Below are positions 27,666 to 37,128 of a stretch of 64,000 nucleotides of DNA, piece after piece (positions within the stretch are counted from its first letter, which is position 1; each line of letters begins with the position of its first letter). Below the pieces are notes generated by a model. It saw only the letters and a list, made by a program, of their open reading frames with translations, had not been told where the DNA came from and searched no databases. Source of the DNA: Brevibacterium sp. (GTDB taxonomy: Bacteria; Actinomycetota; Actinomycetes; Actinomycetales; Brevibacteriaceae); the NCBI RefSeq assembly GCF_031179145.1, contig NZ_JAPSIB010000001.1, positions 361,251 to 425,250 of the forward strand, written 5' to 3'. Both the position numbers and the translations under genes were made by a program.

Positions 27666-28394
27666 TCAGGCCCTGCGCAGCAGGACCGCTTCGCACTCCT
27701 CGCACTCATAGGTCTCGTTGACGTCGTTGCCGATCATTCCGTGCCATGTCATCCCGCTGATCTCCTGGCCGCAGGCCTGGCAGTGAGGGCCGGAGAGGAT
27801 CGCCGCTCCGGGGCCCCCCTGAGCAACGTTGCGTTCGAACCGGCGCACGAGCTGATCCGGTAGTTCGGCCTTGAGCTTCCTGGCGGCGTCCTCGACTTCG
27901 CTCAGTTCGCCGGCGATCTCGGTTTTGCGGTCCTTGATCGACGTCTGCATGGCACGGCCGGCTGCGGTCACCTCGGCGAGGCCGGTTTCAATCTCCGAGA
28001 GCGCGGCCTCCGCGGTCTCGAGCTCCTCCATCACCCCGAGCTCGGTCTCCTCGAGTTCGGCGACCTTGTCCCGGTGCCCGGCGATCTCGTCCTGCAGATT
28101 GACGAGGTCTCGACTGGTCAGACCCGTGCCTGCGTTGAGCTCGGCGGTCTTCTTCTCGATCAGCCGATTCTTCTTCTCGATCACGGCGGTGAGATCCGCG
28201 ACCTGTGTACGCAGGGTCTCGACGACCTCGGCGGCGGAGGCCTTCTGCGCGGTGACGTCCTTGTGCTTGGCCACCAGCTCCGCCAGCGCACCCGCGTCCT
28301 CCGGGTTGTCGTGTTCGTGCTGCAGAGCACGCCCCCGGGCGGCGAGCTCGATGAGGGATTCGAGGTTCTGACGTTGATCGGCGGTGATCAGCAT
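27666..28394 (-). CDS. Coiled-coil protein with C4 zinc ribbon
   Basis: A 242-residue protein with a long antiparallel coiled coil (about 10-175) and a C-terminal zinc ribbon with CQACGQEI and CEECEA cysteine pairs (about 205-235). It matches the actinobacterial family represented by mycobacterial Rv2229c, always next to NIF3, as here. Function unknown. It follows the NIF3 gene by 31 bp on the same strand and converges on yaaA. Confidence 0.85.
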   Translation of the reverse strand: MLITADQRQNLESLIELAARGRALQHEHDNPEDAGALAELVAKHKDVTAQKASAAEVVETLRTQVADLTAVIEKKNRLIEKKTAELNAGTGLTSRDLVNLQDEIAGHRDKVAELEETELGVMEELETAEAALSEIETGLAEVTAAGRAMQTSIKDRKTEIAGELSEVEDAARKLKAELPDQLVRRFERNVAQGGPGAAILSGPHCQACGQEISGMTWHGMIGNDVNETYECEECEAVLLRRA

Positions 28395-28425
28395 GTGGCG
28401 GTCCTTAAGTCGTCGGGAAGAGCGG

Positions 28426-29286
28426 TCAATAGCGTTCGACCCACGGGTCGGTATTCACCGCTGAGCGCTGCAGGCCAACCGTGAAACCGCGGGAGGCGAA
28501 CTCGGCCTCGAGCTCCGTGGCGGCAGCCTCGAGCCACACCGACTCCGAGGCCCAATGGGAGACGTCGATGAGGTGGGGGTTGCCGGTGTGCCGGTTCGCT
28601 GTGTCGCGGGCTTCGGTGGCGGGATGATGGCGCAGGTCGGCGGTGATGTAGACCTCGGCGCCGCTGTCGCGGACGGCGTCGAAGAGCGAATCCCCCGCAC
28701 CGCCGCAGACGGCGACGCGAGTCACCTCAGCGCCGGGATCCCCAGCGATCCGCACCCCTGTCGTGGTGCGCGGCAGCCGAGCGGACAGGGTGCGGGCGAT
28801 CTCCCTCACCGCAGTCGGGGATTCGAGGTCCCCGACCCGGCCGATCCCGGTGACGGGGCCCTGCTCGAGGCCTGCCGCAGCGTCCGCGGAACGATGCGGC
28901 ACGAGCGGCTCGGCGTCCTCGATCCCGAGCAGGGAGATGAGGACGTCAGAGACTCCGCCGCGGGCGGAATCCGCATTCGTGTGAGCGTTGAACAGGGCGA
29001 TGCCGTGGCCGATCAGAGTGTGGATCGCTCCGCCTTTGAGGGTGGAGGCGTTGACGGTCTGCACCGGCTTGAGCAGCAGCGGATGGTGGTTGAAGACGAG
29101 GTCGGCACCGAGGACCACCGCCTCGGCGATGACCGAGTCCATCGGGTCCAGGGCCAGGAGGATCGACCGGACCTCCGCGTCGGGATCCCCGACGGCCAGA
29201 CCGATGGAGTCCCAGCTCTCTGCCAGGGCCGGTGGCCACAGCGACTCGAACACGTCCACGCAGTCGGCAACCTTCGGGAAAGTCAT
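28426..29286 (-). CDS. NIF3-like dinuclear metal protein (GTP cyclohydrolase I type 2 family)
   Basis: A 286-residue NIF3/YbgI family protein with the metal ligands FNHHPLLLKP (about 66-75), AHTNADSARGG (about 101-111) and the late HWASE (near 244). The SWDSIGLAVGDP segment is family-typical. These are toroidal proteins of uncertain enzymatic role; some are annotated as GTP cyclohydrolases. It is the first gene of the two-gene unit with the zinc-ribbon protein. Confidence 0.9.
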   Translation of the reverse strand: MTFPKVADCVDVFESLWPPALAESWDSIGLAVGDPDAEVRSILLALDPMDSVIAEAVVLGADLVFNHHPLLLKPVQTVNASTLKGGAIHTLIGHGIALFNAHTNADSARGGVSDVLISLLGIEDAEPLVPHRSADAAAGLEQGPVTGIGRVGDLESPTAVREIARTLSARLPRTTTGVRIAGDPGAEVTRVAVCGGAGDSLFDAVRDSGAEVYITADLRHHPATEARDTANRHTGNPHLIDVSHWASESVWLEAAATELEAEFASRGFTVGLQRSAVNTDPWVERY

Positions 29287-29346
29287 GGCCCCACACTATT
29301 ACATTCGCCCCGGAGCCCCGACGGCTTCTCATGACCGCACGGACGG

Positions 29347-29375
29347 TTCACTTTTCTACTGATCAGAATTAGATT
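29347..29375 (+). promoter_or_regulatory. Promoter of the acyl-CoA ligase gene, leaderless
   Basis: TTCACT (29347-29352), a 17-base spacer and TAGATT (29370-29375) are followed by 6 bases and the ATG. Confidence 0.55.
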
Positions 29376-29381
29376 GAGGCC

Positions 29382-30950
29382 ATGAGTGCCATTGAGTCGA
29401 CGACGACTGCTCCCGCCCTGTCCGCCTCCTCCACCGTCGCCGACATGCTGCGCCGCAGCGCCGGTCGCCACCGTGATGCGGTGGCCATCGAGTTCGGGGA
29501 CCGCACGTGGTCATATCAGGCCCTCGACGACGCCGTCACGGCTGTGGCCAGACAACTCGTCCGACTCGGCGTCGAGAAGGGCGAGAGGGTTGCGGCGTAT
29601 GGCAAGAACTCGGACCTCTACGTGATGCTCTATCTGGCCTGTGCGCGGGCGGGGGTCATCCATGTGCCGGTGAACTTCCAGTTGAGGAACGACGAGCTTG
29701 ACTACATCCTCAGCGATTCCGGTGCCCGCGTCGTGTTCGCGGACTCCGACCTCATCGACGCCGTCACCGGTACGGAAGCGGGCGCCGCGGCCCAGGTGCA
29801 TGACCTCGCTGCGCTGCTGGGAGCGGCCTCGTCCACACAGGTCCCGCCCGCCGAGTTCGCCGAGTTCGACGTCACCGACACCGACGTCGCGCAGCTGCTC
29901 TACACCTCGGGCACCACCTCGGCGCCCAAAGGCGCGGTGATGACCCACCGGGCCCTGATCCATCAGTACATCTCCTGCCTGCAAGCCCTCGACTTCGCGA
30001 GCACGGACAGGGCGGTCCACTCCCTGCCGCTCTACCACTCGGCACAGATGCATGTCTTCATGCTCCCCCTGCTGGCCGTGGGCGCGCACAACATCATCGT
30101 CCCAGCGCCCGTCCCCGATCAGCTGCTCGCCCTGTTCGAGGAGCGATCCATCAACTCGTTCTTCGCCGCGCCCACCGTGTGGGTGGCCCTGGCGAACAGC
30201 CCCGAATTCGAGACCCGCGACCTCGGAAACCTGCGCAAGGCCTATTACGGTGCCTCGATCATGCCGGGGCCGGTGCTGAGGAAGCTGCGAGCACAGCTGC
30301 CCGATCTCGGCTTCTACAACTGCTTCGGCCAATCCGAGATGGGTCCGCTGTGCACGGTGCTGCGTCCGGAGGAACACGACGAGCACCCCGGCTCGGCCGG
30401 ACGAGCCGTCCTGTTCGTCGAGACCTGCGTCGTCGACGACGCAGGTCGTCGCGTCGCCCCGGGAGAGCTCGGTGAGATCCTCTACCGGTCCCCTCAGCTC
30501 TGCGCGGGGTACTGGAACAAGCCGGAGGCCACCGCCGAGGCGTTCGCCGGGGACTGGTTCCACTCCGGGGACCTGGTCCGGATGGATGAGCAGGGATTCG
30601 TCGATGTCGTCGATCGGCTCAAGGACGTCATCAACACAGGCGGTGTCCTCGTGGCCAGCCGTCAGGTCGAGGATGCGATCTTCGAACTGCCGCAGGTCGC
30701 CGAGGTGGCTGTCGTCGGCGTCGTCGATGAGAAGTGGATCGAAGCGATCACCGCGTTCGTCGTTCTCAAGCCCGCTCCGTCCGGCGCGGACGAACCAGCC
30801 GGGGATGGAGGCTTGACCGAAGCGGCGATCATCGACCACGTCGGGTCGCGGTTGGCTGCGTTCAAAGTCCCCAAACGGGTCGAGTTCGTCGCGAAGCTGC
30901 CGAAGAACTCGGCGGGCAAGATCCTCAAGAGGCAGCTGCGCAGCCGCTGA
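29382..30950 (+). CDS. Acyl-CoA synthetase (AMP-forming)
   Basis: A 522-residue ANL-superfamily ligase that activates a carboxylic acid as acyl-AMP and then acyl-CoA. Seen are the P-loop LLYTSGTTSAPKGAVMTH near 170, YNCFGQSEMGPL near 310, the hinge WFHSGDLVRMDEQGFVDVVDRLKDVINTGG near 390-425, and the terminal catalytic Lys in LPKNSAGKILKRQL. The overall layout is FadD-like. The substrate cannot be deduced: no fatty-acid or aromatic pathway genes are adjacent. Confidence 0.9.
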   Translation: MSAIESTTTAPALSASSTVADMLRRSAGRHRDAVAIEFGDRTWSYQALDDAVTAVARQLVRLGVEKGERVAAYGKNSDLYVMLYLACARAGVIHVPVNFQLRNDELDYILSDSGARVVFADSDLIDAVTGTEAGAAAQVHDLAALLGAASSTQVPPAEFAEFDVTDTDVAQLLYTSGTTSAPKGAVMTHRALIHQYISCLQALDFASTDRAVHSLPLYHSAQMHVFMLPLLAVGAHNIIVPAPVPDQLLALFEERSINSFFAAPTVWVALANSPEFETRDLGNLRKAYYGASIMPGPVLRKLRAQLPDLGFYNCFGQSEMGPLCTVLRPEEHDEHPGSAGRAVLFVETCVVDDAGRRVAPGELGEILYRSPQLCAGYWNKPEATAEAFAGDWFHSGDLVRMDEQGFVDVVDRLKDVINTGGVLVASRQVEDAIFELPQVAEVAVVGVVDEKWIEAITAFVVLKPAPSGADEPAGDGGLTEAAIIDHVGSRLAAFKVPKRVEFVAKLPKNSAGKILKRQLRSR

Positions 30951-30971
30951 CGGTCCAGGACCGCCACTCCC

Positions 30972-32150
30972 CTACTTCTTCCTCCGCCGCCACCGGAATC
31001 GGAAGGGGAAGAACGATACGCGGGGCGGGTCGGGGACATCCACCTCGGCGTCATGCGTCTCGATCAGGGCAGCGGCCTGAGCAGATTCGACACCGGCGAA
31101 GACCAGGAGATCGATCGCGGCCAGGCGCACGGAAGCATGGATCTGCCTGCGAGCCGGGGAATCGTCCTCTCCCGCTTCGAGCTCCTGAAAGGACGCCAGG
31201 GCTCCTTCGGCGGCCTGCTGCCTGGTCGCACGATCTCCGGGGTCCGCGGCGAGGGTCCGGATCACCTCGGCGATCCTGGTGATGACGGGGGCGAAACTGG
31301 GCCGGTCCTCGCTCGGCAGGGACCGCACGGAGCGGGCGAGGACGAGGATGCTGTTGTTGAGCAGATCGAGCTGGCCCGCGTTCTCGCTCTCCTGCACGAT
31401 CGGGGCCGAGCGCCACCACCACACAGGGGCGTGGCGGGCGGTTCGGCTGCTGTCCTTCCTGGTGTCGGCCAGATCGGTGAGCTTGTCGCGCAGAGACCGC
31501 AGATCGCCGATCGCCTCCTCCGCCTCACGGTCGTCGCCGTGGTCGAGCGCGTGCGAGACGTGCTCGAGAGCCGCCGCCATCGCACTGAGCACGTCGGTCT
31601 CGGCACGCCTGAGCAGGTCGATGGGTTGGGCCGGGAACAGGAGCTGGCTGAAGACCAGGGCGACGCCGGCGCCGATGAGCGCGTCCATGATCCGTTCGGG
31701 ACCGAACTCGGGTTGGCCCCCTGCCACGGTGAGAATGGCGCCGACGGCCCCTTGGGCGATGACGAGACGGCTTCCGTCGCAGGCCAGGGCGATGGCCATC
31801 GCAACCAGAGTGGCGATGCCCATCGCGGCGAATCCGGTGCCGAGGACCAGCAGCGCGGCTTCGCCGACGACGATGCCGAGCAGCACGCCGACGATCAGGT
31901 TCACCGCGTTGGTGCCTCGTTTGCCCCGATTGGCGTTGAGCGCGATGACGGCGGCGATGGGAGCGAAGAAGGGCTGCGGGTGGCCGGCCAGCCGCAGGGC
32001 GATCCACCAGGCGATGGTCCCGGCGAGGGCTCCCTGGAACAGGGGCCAGAAGTCCTCACGGAGGCGCGACAGCGCCCGCCCGCCGCCGGCAGTCAATCGC
32101 TGCCGGATGCGGCGGGCGGAAGCGGCGGCACCACTGTGGACCCAGGGCAT
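30972..32150 (-). CDS. FUSC family membrane protein
   Basis: A 392-residue inner-membrane protein with an aromatic-acid-exporter/FUSC-like N-terminal half. Six membrane segments between about 38 and 172 include PFFAPIAAVIALNANRGKRGTNAVNLIVGVLLG, the family core. A helical cytoplasmic domain and a short basic tail follow. Members are thought to export aromatic acids or other compounds; the substrate is unknown. It is the second gene after the sugar transporter on the minus strand (11 bp gap). Confidence 0.82.
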   Translation of the reverse strand: MPWVHSGAAASARRIRQRLTAGGGRALSRLREDFWPLFQGALAGTIAWWIALRLAGHPQPFFAPIAAVIALNANRGKRGTNAVNLIVGVLLGIVVGEAALLVLGTGFAAMGIATLVAMAIALACDGSRLVIAQGAVGAILTVAGGQPEFGPERIMDALIGAGVALVFSQLLFPAQPIDLLRRAETDVLSAMAAALEHVSHALDHGDDREAEEAIGDLRSLRDKLTDLADTRKDSSRTARHAPVWWWRSAPIVQESENAGQLDLLNNSILVLARSVRSLPSEDRPSFAPVITRIAEVIRTLAADPGDRATRQQAAEGALASFQELEAGEDDSPARRQIHASVRLAAIDLLVFAGVESAQAAALIETHDAEVDVPDPPRVSFFPFRFRWRRRKK

Positions 32151-32161
32151 CGGAGGAGAAC

Positions 32162-33670
32162 CTACTTCCGCCCCGCCGTTGTCTTCTCACCCGTCGCCGG
32201 GTCGCGGTGGAACCGCTTGAGCAGTGCGGCGTCGACCTCCTCGAAGTCGCGGTCCTTGGTCTCGGGGACGTAGCGGCCGATGAACCACAGTCCGAAGCCG
32301 CAGATGACCGCGAAGATCCAGAAGGTCTGGCCCTGCCCGATGGCGTTGGCGACACTGAGGAAGACGAGGCTGACGAAGAAGTTCGAGCCCCAGTTGACCG
32401 CCGTCGACACTCCTGATCCGTAGGAGCGGGCATCGGAGGGGAAGATCTCTCCCACCAGCGTCCAGAAGATGGGGCCGAGCCCGACGGCGAAGGCGGCGAT
32501 GTAGAGGACCATGAACACCAGCGAGATGACCGGACTCCAGCCGACGATGAAGGACAGGCCGAGCAGCGCCAGCGTCACCGTCATTCCCGTCATCGAGACG
32601 ATGAGGAGTTTGCGGCGGCCGCTGCGATCGATGAGCCGATTGGCGACGATGGTCATCACGAGGTTGATGACGCCGATGGCGATGGAGTAGAAGATCGCGT
32701 TCGACGCGGAGAGTCCCGTCTGCTGGATGATGGAGGGAGCGTAGTAGATGATCGTGTTGATGCCGCCGAACTGCTGGATCGCCGCCAGCATCAGGCCCAC
32801 GATGAGGGCGGGCCGGACCCTCTCGGCCAGCAGGATCCGCCACGTCGGTGCCTCGTCGGCGTCATGTCCAGCGTCGGCGTCATGTCCAGCGTCGGCGTCA
32901 TGTCCAGCGCGGGAGCTCTGAGAACCGCTGTGTTCCTCCTGCTTGCCCTCTCGACGTGCGGCGATGACCGCATCTGCGGTCTCCTCATCGGTGATGGAGG
33001 CGTAGAACTTTCGCGCCTGGTCCTCGCGACCATGGGCGAGCTGCCATTCGGGCGACTCGGGCAGGAACCACAGCGCGCCGGCGAGGAGGATCAGGGCGGG
33101 AATCGCCCCGACGCCGATCATCTCGCGCCACCCTTCGAACGCGGAGAAGGCGAGGTTGGTGAAATAGGCGAAGAGGATGCCGACTGTGATGAGCAGCTGA
33201 TTGAGCGTGAGCATGCGGCCGCGGATGGCAGTCGGCGCCACTTCGGACAGATAGATCGGCACCGTCGCCGATGCTGCTCCGACAGCCAGACCGAGGACGA
33301 ATCGGGCGATGATCAGCATCCAGAACCCGGTCGCGAAGACGGCGAGTGCGGTGCCGACGAGGAAGACGACTCCCTGCAGTCCGAGGGCCTTTCGCCGGCC
33401 GAGCGGTTCGGAGATGCGGCCGACTCCGAGTGCGCCTGCCAAAGCCCCGAGCAGCAGGATGCTCACCACCGTTCCCTGTTGGAAGGAGTTGAGCGCGAAA
33501 TCGGTCTTGATGAACAGAAGAGCTCCGGAGATGACGCCCGTGTCGAAGCCGAACAGGAATCCCCCGACGGCGATGATCACACACCAGCGCCGCACCTTGC
33601 GCAGCCCCGCGGCCGGAACATCATCCAATGGTCCCTGCGATTCCCCTGAAGTGGAGTCTGCCTGTGCCAC
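32162..33670 (-). CDS. MFS sugar porter
   Basis: A 502-residue, 12-TM sugar:H+ symporter. It has the sugar-porter signatures GGFLFGFDTGVISGALLFI, GRISEPLGRRKALGLQ (GRR after TM2), IYLSEVAPTAIRGRMLTLNQL, QQFGGINTIIYYAPSI, and PETKDRDFEEVD at the C-terminus. The central loop after TM6 contains three AGHDAD copies. The GTG ending at 33670 is chosen because GGAGGAG lies just upstream; an upstream frame start adds about 30 residues without a ribosome site. The sugar is unknown. Confidence 0.9.
   Translation of the reverse strand: MAQADSTSGESQGPLDDVPAAGLRKVRRWCVIIAVGGFLFGFDTGVISGALLFIKTDFALNSFQQGTVVSILLLGALAGALGVGRISEPLGRRKALGLQGVVFLVGTALAVFATGFWMLIIARFVLGLAVGAASATVPIYLSEVAPTAIRGRMLTLNQLLITVGILFAYFTNLAFSAFEGWREMIGVGAIPALILLAGALWFLPESPEWQLAHGREDQARKFYASITDEETADAVIAARREGKQEEHSGSQSSRAGHDADAGHDADAGHDADEAPTWRILLAERVRPALIVGLMLAAIQQFGGINTIIYYAPSIIQQTGLSASNAIFYSIAIGVINLVMTIVANRLIDRSGRRKLLIVSMTGMTVTLALLGLSFIVGWSPVISLVFMVLYIAAFAVGLGPIFWTLVGEIFPSDARSYGSGVSTAVNWGSNFFVSLVFLSVANAIGQGQTFWIFAVICGFGLWFIGRYVPETKDRDFEEVDAALLKRFHRDPATGEKTTAGRK
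32855..32908. repeat. Three exact 18-bp tandem repeats in the sugar porter loop
   Basis: The 18-base unit GTCGGCGTCATGTCCAGC occurs three times without mismatch and encodes AGHDAD repeats in the cytoplasmic loop. Exact copies suggest recent expansion. Unit length keeps the frame. Confidence 0.9.
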
Positions 33671-33828
33671 TGTTCTCCTCCCATCCTGCAGTGTCCGAAC
33701 GCCGTCGGACGTCTGTGCGACCCTGGCCGGACGCGACGTGTGGACGACTCTAACGAACACGTGCGGTCGGCGACAGCAGACGTGATGAATCAGCAGTCGG
33801 ACCCGCCGGGACCCCGAGGAGACCTGAG

Positions 33829-34980
33829 CTATGCGACCGCGTGCGGGTGCTCCGCCTCCCGGTCCTGGAAGGCGAGGATGGCGGGGTTGAGGATGACTCC
33901 GTCACGCAGCTCGATCGCCCTCGTCACGGTTTCGCTGTGCGCCCAGGACGCCGGACCTCCCATGACGATGTCGAGGAATGGCAGCAGCGCCGCACTGATC
34001 TCCCAACTGGCCGAATTCCAGAGGTAGGACGGGCTGTGGTCGACCGCGTAGTAGTTGATGTTCGACCCCACTGTGACCATCGGATCGGCGAAGGTCGTCG
34101 GCCGCGCCCAGTCGAAGCCCATCCCCTCATCGCAGGAGACGTCGACGATGAGGCTGCCGGACCGGAATGCAGCGAGCTCGGCTGTGCGCAGGTAGAGCAG
34201 TGGCGCGTTCGGGTCCTGCAGGGTGCAGTTGACGACGATGTCGGACTCGGCGAGGAACGGGGCCAGAGGGACTCGACCCCGATCGTCGGTGATCACTTCG
34301 CTGAGATGCGGTCCGCCGTCATGGTCGAACTGGATCATCTCCACTGAGTGGATGGGAGCTGCCACCGAGGCGACTCGGCGGTTGGTGAGCACCCTGATGT
34401 CGGCAACGCCGTGGGCCTTGAGTGCGGTGATGGCGCCGCGTGCGGTTGCCCCGAATCCGATGACGACGGCGCTCAGGCGCCGACCGTAGTCGCCGGTCAC
34501 TCCGGTCAGTGCCAGGGAGTGGATCACCGAGCTGTACCCGGCGAGCTCATTGTTCTTGTGGAAGACGTGCAGCGAGAACCCGCCGTCACTCGCCCAGTGG
34601 TTCATCGCTTCGAAAGCGATGAGGGTCAGGCGCCTGTCGATGGCCAGTTGAGTCAGCGCCGAGTCCTGAACGCAGTGCGGCCATCCCCAGAGCGTCTGTC
34701 CTTCTCGGAGGTCCTCGAGGTCAGCGGCCTGCGGTTTCGCCAACAGCACCGTATCCGCAGCGGCGATGACCTCGGCGCGGGTCGTGACTCCGGCGACCAG
34801 AGCTGATAATTCATGGTCCGAGAACCCGAACCGCTCGCCGTATCCCGACTCGACGACCATGCGCTCACGGATGCCGGGGTCGATCCGCTCGAAGTGCTCG
34901 GGGTGGATGGGGACGCGGTTCTCGTCGGTCTTGCGGGATCTGCCGAGGACGCCCAGGACGGGAAGGGTCGGTGTTGCCAT
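33829..34980 (-). CDS. Alanine dehydrogenase/PNT-family enzyme, N5-(carboxyethyl)ornithine synthase-like
   Basis: A 383-residue enzyme of the AlaDH/transhydrogenase fold. The N-terminal LGRSRKTDENRVPIHPEH, LAKPQAADLEDLREGQTLWGWPHCVQ, FEAMNHW...HVFHKNNELAGY and Rossmann VIGFGATARGAI match the N5-(carboxyethyl)ornithine synthase-type branch better than true alanine dehydrogenase. That branch makes opine-like imino acids by reductive condensation, but the substrate here is inferred from family only. A long in-frame extension upstream of ATG 34980 is antisense to the CDF gene and is not used. Confidence 0.72.
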   Translation of the reverse strand: MATPTLPVLGVLGRSRKTDENRVPIHPEHFERIDPGIRERMVVESGYGERFGFSDHELSALVAGVTTRAEVIAAADTVLLAKPQAADLEDLREGQTLWGWPHCVQDSALTQLAIDRRLTLIAFEAMNHWASDGGFSLHVFHKNNELAGYSSVIHSLALTGVTGDYGRRLSAVVIGFGATARGAITALKAHGVADIRVLTNRRVASVAAPIHSVEMIQFDHDGGPHLSEVITDDRGRVPLAPFLAESDIVVNCTLQDPNAPLLYLRTAELAAFRSGSLIVDVSCDEGMGFDWARPTTFADPMVTVGSNINYYAVDHSPSYLWNSASWEISAALLPFLDIVMGGPASWAHSETVTRAIELRDGVILNPAILAFQDREAEHPHAVA

Positions 34981-35088
34981 GATGCACATCCGTTTCGGGC
35001 GCCGCCATGGCGCCATCACCTCCAACTTACACGGCTTGCGTCGTCGTCCCCGGCTGCGGTCATACACTGACATGCAGGAGGTGGTTGC

Positions 35089-35997
35089 ATGACCGTCGTC
35101 ATCGCCTTTGTCGCCAATCTGCTCGTCGCCATCGCGAAGACCGCAGTCGCCGTGATCACGGGCTCGGCCTCCATGATGGCCGAAGCCGCCCATTCCTGGG
35201 CGGATGCGGGCAACGAGATCTTCCTGCTCATCGCCGACCGCCGCTCGGCCCGGTCCAGGGACCAACGCCACCCCCTGGGTCACGGCCGAGAAGCCTACGT
35301 CTGGTCGATGTTCGCCGCCGTCGGCATCTTCACGGCCGGTGCTGTGTTTTCCGTCACCCATGGCATCCACGAACTGTCCAACCCCGCTCCGGTCGAATCG
35401 GCGCACATCGCCTTCATCACTCTGGGAATCGCGTTCATCCTCGAGGGCGTTTCCTTCACCCAGGCGATCATCCAGGCCCGGAAGCAGGCGCGGAAGGCCG
35501 GCACCTCGGTGCTCCGACTCGTCCTGCGCACATCCGACACGACGCTGAGAGCCGTCGTCGCCGAAGACTTCGCGGCGCTGACCGGCCTCATCATCGCCGC
35601 AGCGAGCATCTGGGCTCACGAGCACACGGGCAACGCGATGTGGGACGCGCTGGGATCGATCGTCGTGGGTGTTCTGTTGGGAGTCGTGGCCCTCGTCCTC
35701 ATCGACCGCAACCGTCACTTCCTCGTCGGGGCCAGTTCGTCGGCGAAGAACCGCACACGCGTCGGCCGGGCGCTGCAGCAGCATCCGAAGGTTTCCCGCG
35801 TGACCTATCTGCATCTGGAGTACGTCGGTCCCGGCCGGCTGTTCCTCGTCGCCGAGGTGGATCTGGAGGGAGACGACCCCGAAGAGGAGGTCGCCCGGCG
35901 GCTGCGCCGGATCGAACGGGAGCTCGAGGCGCATGAGTCGATCGAAACCGCCGTCCTGTCGCTGTCTGTCAGCGACGAGGCTTCCCTGGAGTTCTGA
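35089..35997 (+). CDS. Cation diffusion facilitator (CDF) transporter
   Basis: A 302-residue metal-cation/H+ antiporter. Seen are the first site in SMMAEAAHSWADAGNEIFLL (HxxxD type: AEAAHSWADAGNE), DQRHPLGHGREAYVWSMFAA, the second site EDFAALTGLIIAA, and a C-terminal cytoplasmic ferredoxin-like domain (about 205-302). Five or six membrane segments are visible. AGGAGG precedes the ATG. It is divergent from the AlaDH/PNT gene. The metal (Zn, Fe, Mn, Co) cannot be told from the sequence. Confidence 0.9.
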   Translation: MTVVIAFVANLLVAIAKTAVAVITGSASMMAEAAHSWADAGNEIFLLIADRRSARSRDQRHPLGHGREAYVWSMFAAVGIFTAGAVFSVTHGIHELSNPAPVESAHIAFITLGIAFILEGVSFTQAIIQARKQARKAGTSVLRLVLRTSDTTLRAVVAEDFAALTGLIIAAASIWAHEHTGNAMWDALGSIVVGVLLGVVALVLIDRNRHFLVGASSSAKNRTRVGRALQQHPKVSRVTYLHLEYVGPGRLFLVAEVDLEGDDPEEEVARRLRRIERELEAHESIETAVLSLSVSDEASLEF

Positions 35998-36086
35998 GGC
36001 TGCCCTGGAGCCTCGACGCTGCCGTGTGCGCCGCGGGAGTCGAATCTCTCCTGCCCACGGGGCCGTGCATGTGCCAGAGTGGATGG

Positions 36087-36981
36087 ATGACCATTGACAT
36101 CAACCGGGCCGGCTCGTTCCTGGCAGAGCATGGACGACTCCTCGACCGTCGTCGCTTCGCTCTGCTCGGATCAGGGACGAGTCAGGCTGACCGGGAAGCG
36201 GTGTTCGCCGCGGTTGAGGCGCACCGCAACGCGGATGGCGGTTATGGCTGGGGGCTCGAACCCGACCTGCGCGCGCCCGAGAGCCAACCGGCCGCTGCCC
36301 TGCACGCCCTGGAAGCCCTCGCCGACTGCGGCCCCGCGACGACTCCCGCCACGTGCAGGCTGTTCGACTGGCTTGATTCGGTGACGCTGCGAGACGGCGG
36401 TCTGCCCTTCGCTCTGCCGATCGCCGACCCCGCCGGTTGTGCGCCGTTCTGGTCCGACGCCGATCCCTCGGAATCGTCGCTGCAGATCACAGCAGCGGTC
36501 GCGGCGCAGGCCCATCGCGTCGCTCGATTCGATGAGGCGGCGAAGAATCATCCGTGGTTGGAGCGAGCCACTCGGTACTGCTTTGACGCGATCGCTGCGA
36601 TCGATCGGCCCCCGTTCGCCTATGTTCTGTCATTCGCCCTTCAGGTCCTCGATTCCTCAGCTCACTCCCATCCCAGAGCTCTCGAGCTCATGGGTCGCCT
36701 CGGTCAGTTTGTGCCCCGCGATGGGGCGATCCCGGTCGACGGCGGCACCGAGGGCGAAACCCTGCATCTCCTCAATTTTCGCCCCCATGCCCGGTCATCC
36801 GGTTCGCGCCCTCGTCGACGACGCAGCCGTGAGCGCTGACCTGGACCGTCTGGAGACGGGACAGCGCTCCGACGGAGGGTGGGCCGTCGATTTCACCAGC
36901 CATTCCGCTGCTGCGGCACTGGAGTGGCGGGGCTATGCGACCGTGACGGCAGTGGCGACGCTCTTGGCCAACGGTCGCTGA
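36087..36981 (+). pseudogene. Frameshifted prenyltransferase/terpene-cyclase-fold protein
   Basis: Two overlapping frames together encode one ~297-residue alpha-toroid-type protein. It begins MTIDINRAGSFLAEHGRLLDRRRF and has a first QW-like segment ADGGYGWGLEPDLR. The first frame derails after LHLLNF near 36776 (TTTT followed by CCCCC). The +1 frame continues APMPGHPVRALVDD, then DLDRLETGQRSDGGWAVDF and ALEWRGYATVTAVATLL, the expected C-terminal end. Removing one base restores the protein. It may be inactive, or the extra base may be a sequencing error in a homopolymer. Function of intact members is unknown. Confidence 0.75.
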
Positions 36982-37060
36982 ACCGAGTGTGATTGAGAAT
37001 CGAAATGTGATTTGGACCACATGGCGCGATCTTGGCGGTAGAGTGTTGGTGATCTCGCAC

Positions 37061-37089
37061 TTCCTGATATATCAACCGTATACTAGACT
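37061..37089 (+). promoter_or_regulatory. Promoter with overlapping palindrome before the aminotransferase
   Basis: TTCCTG (37061-37066), a 17-base spacer and TAGACT (37084-37089). The perfect 10-bp palindrome TGATATATCA (37065-37074) overlaps the -35 and spacer, a good place for a repressor. AT-rich relative to the surroundings. Confidence 0.5.
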
Positions 37090-37128
37090 CGCACTGCACA
37101 GTTAGATCTCGACGAGGAGTGGACCATC

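Noticed and set aside
8469..32908. CRISPR-like repeats
   Set aside because: The only tandem repeats (21 bp and 18 bp) are contiguous, in coding frame and without spacers; no cas gene is present.
34981..35934. Long N-terminal extension of the AlaDH/PNT-family gene
   Set aside because: The extra ~318 residues read antisense through the CDF transporter gene and have shadow composition; the family start is at 34,980.
36020..36060. tRNA-like TPsiC string (GAGTCGAATCTCTCC)
   Set aside because: No acceptor, D or anticodon stem surrounds it; no tRNA gene was found anywhere in the window.
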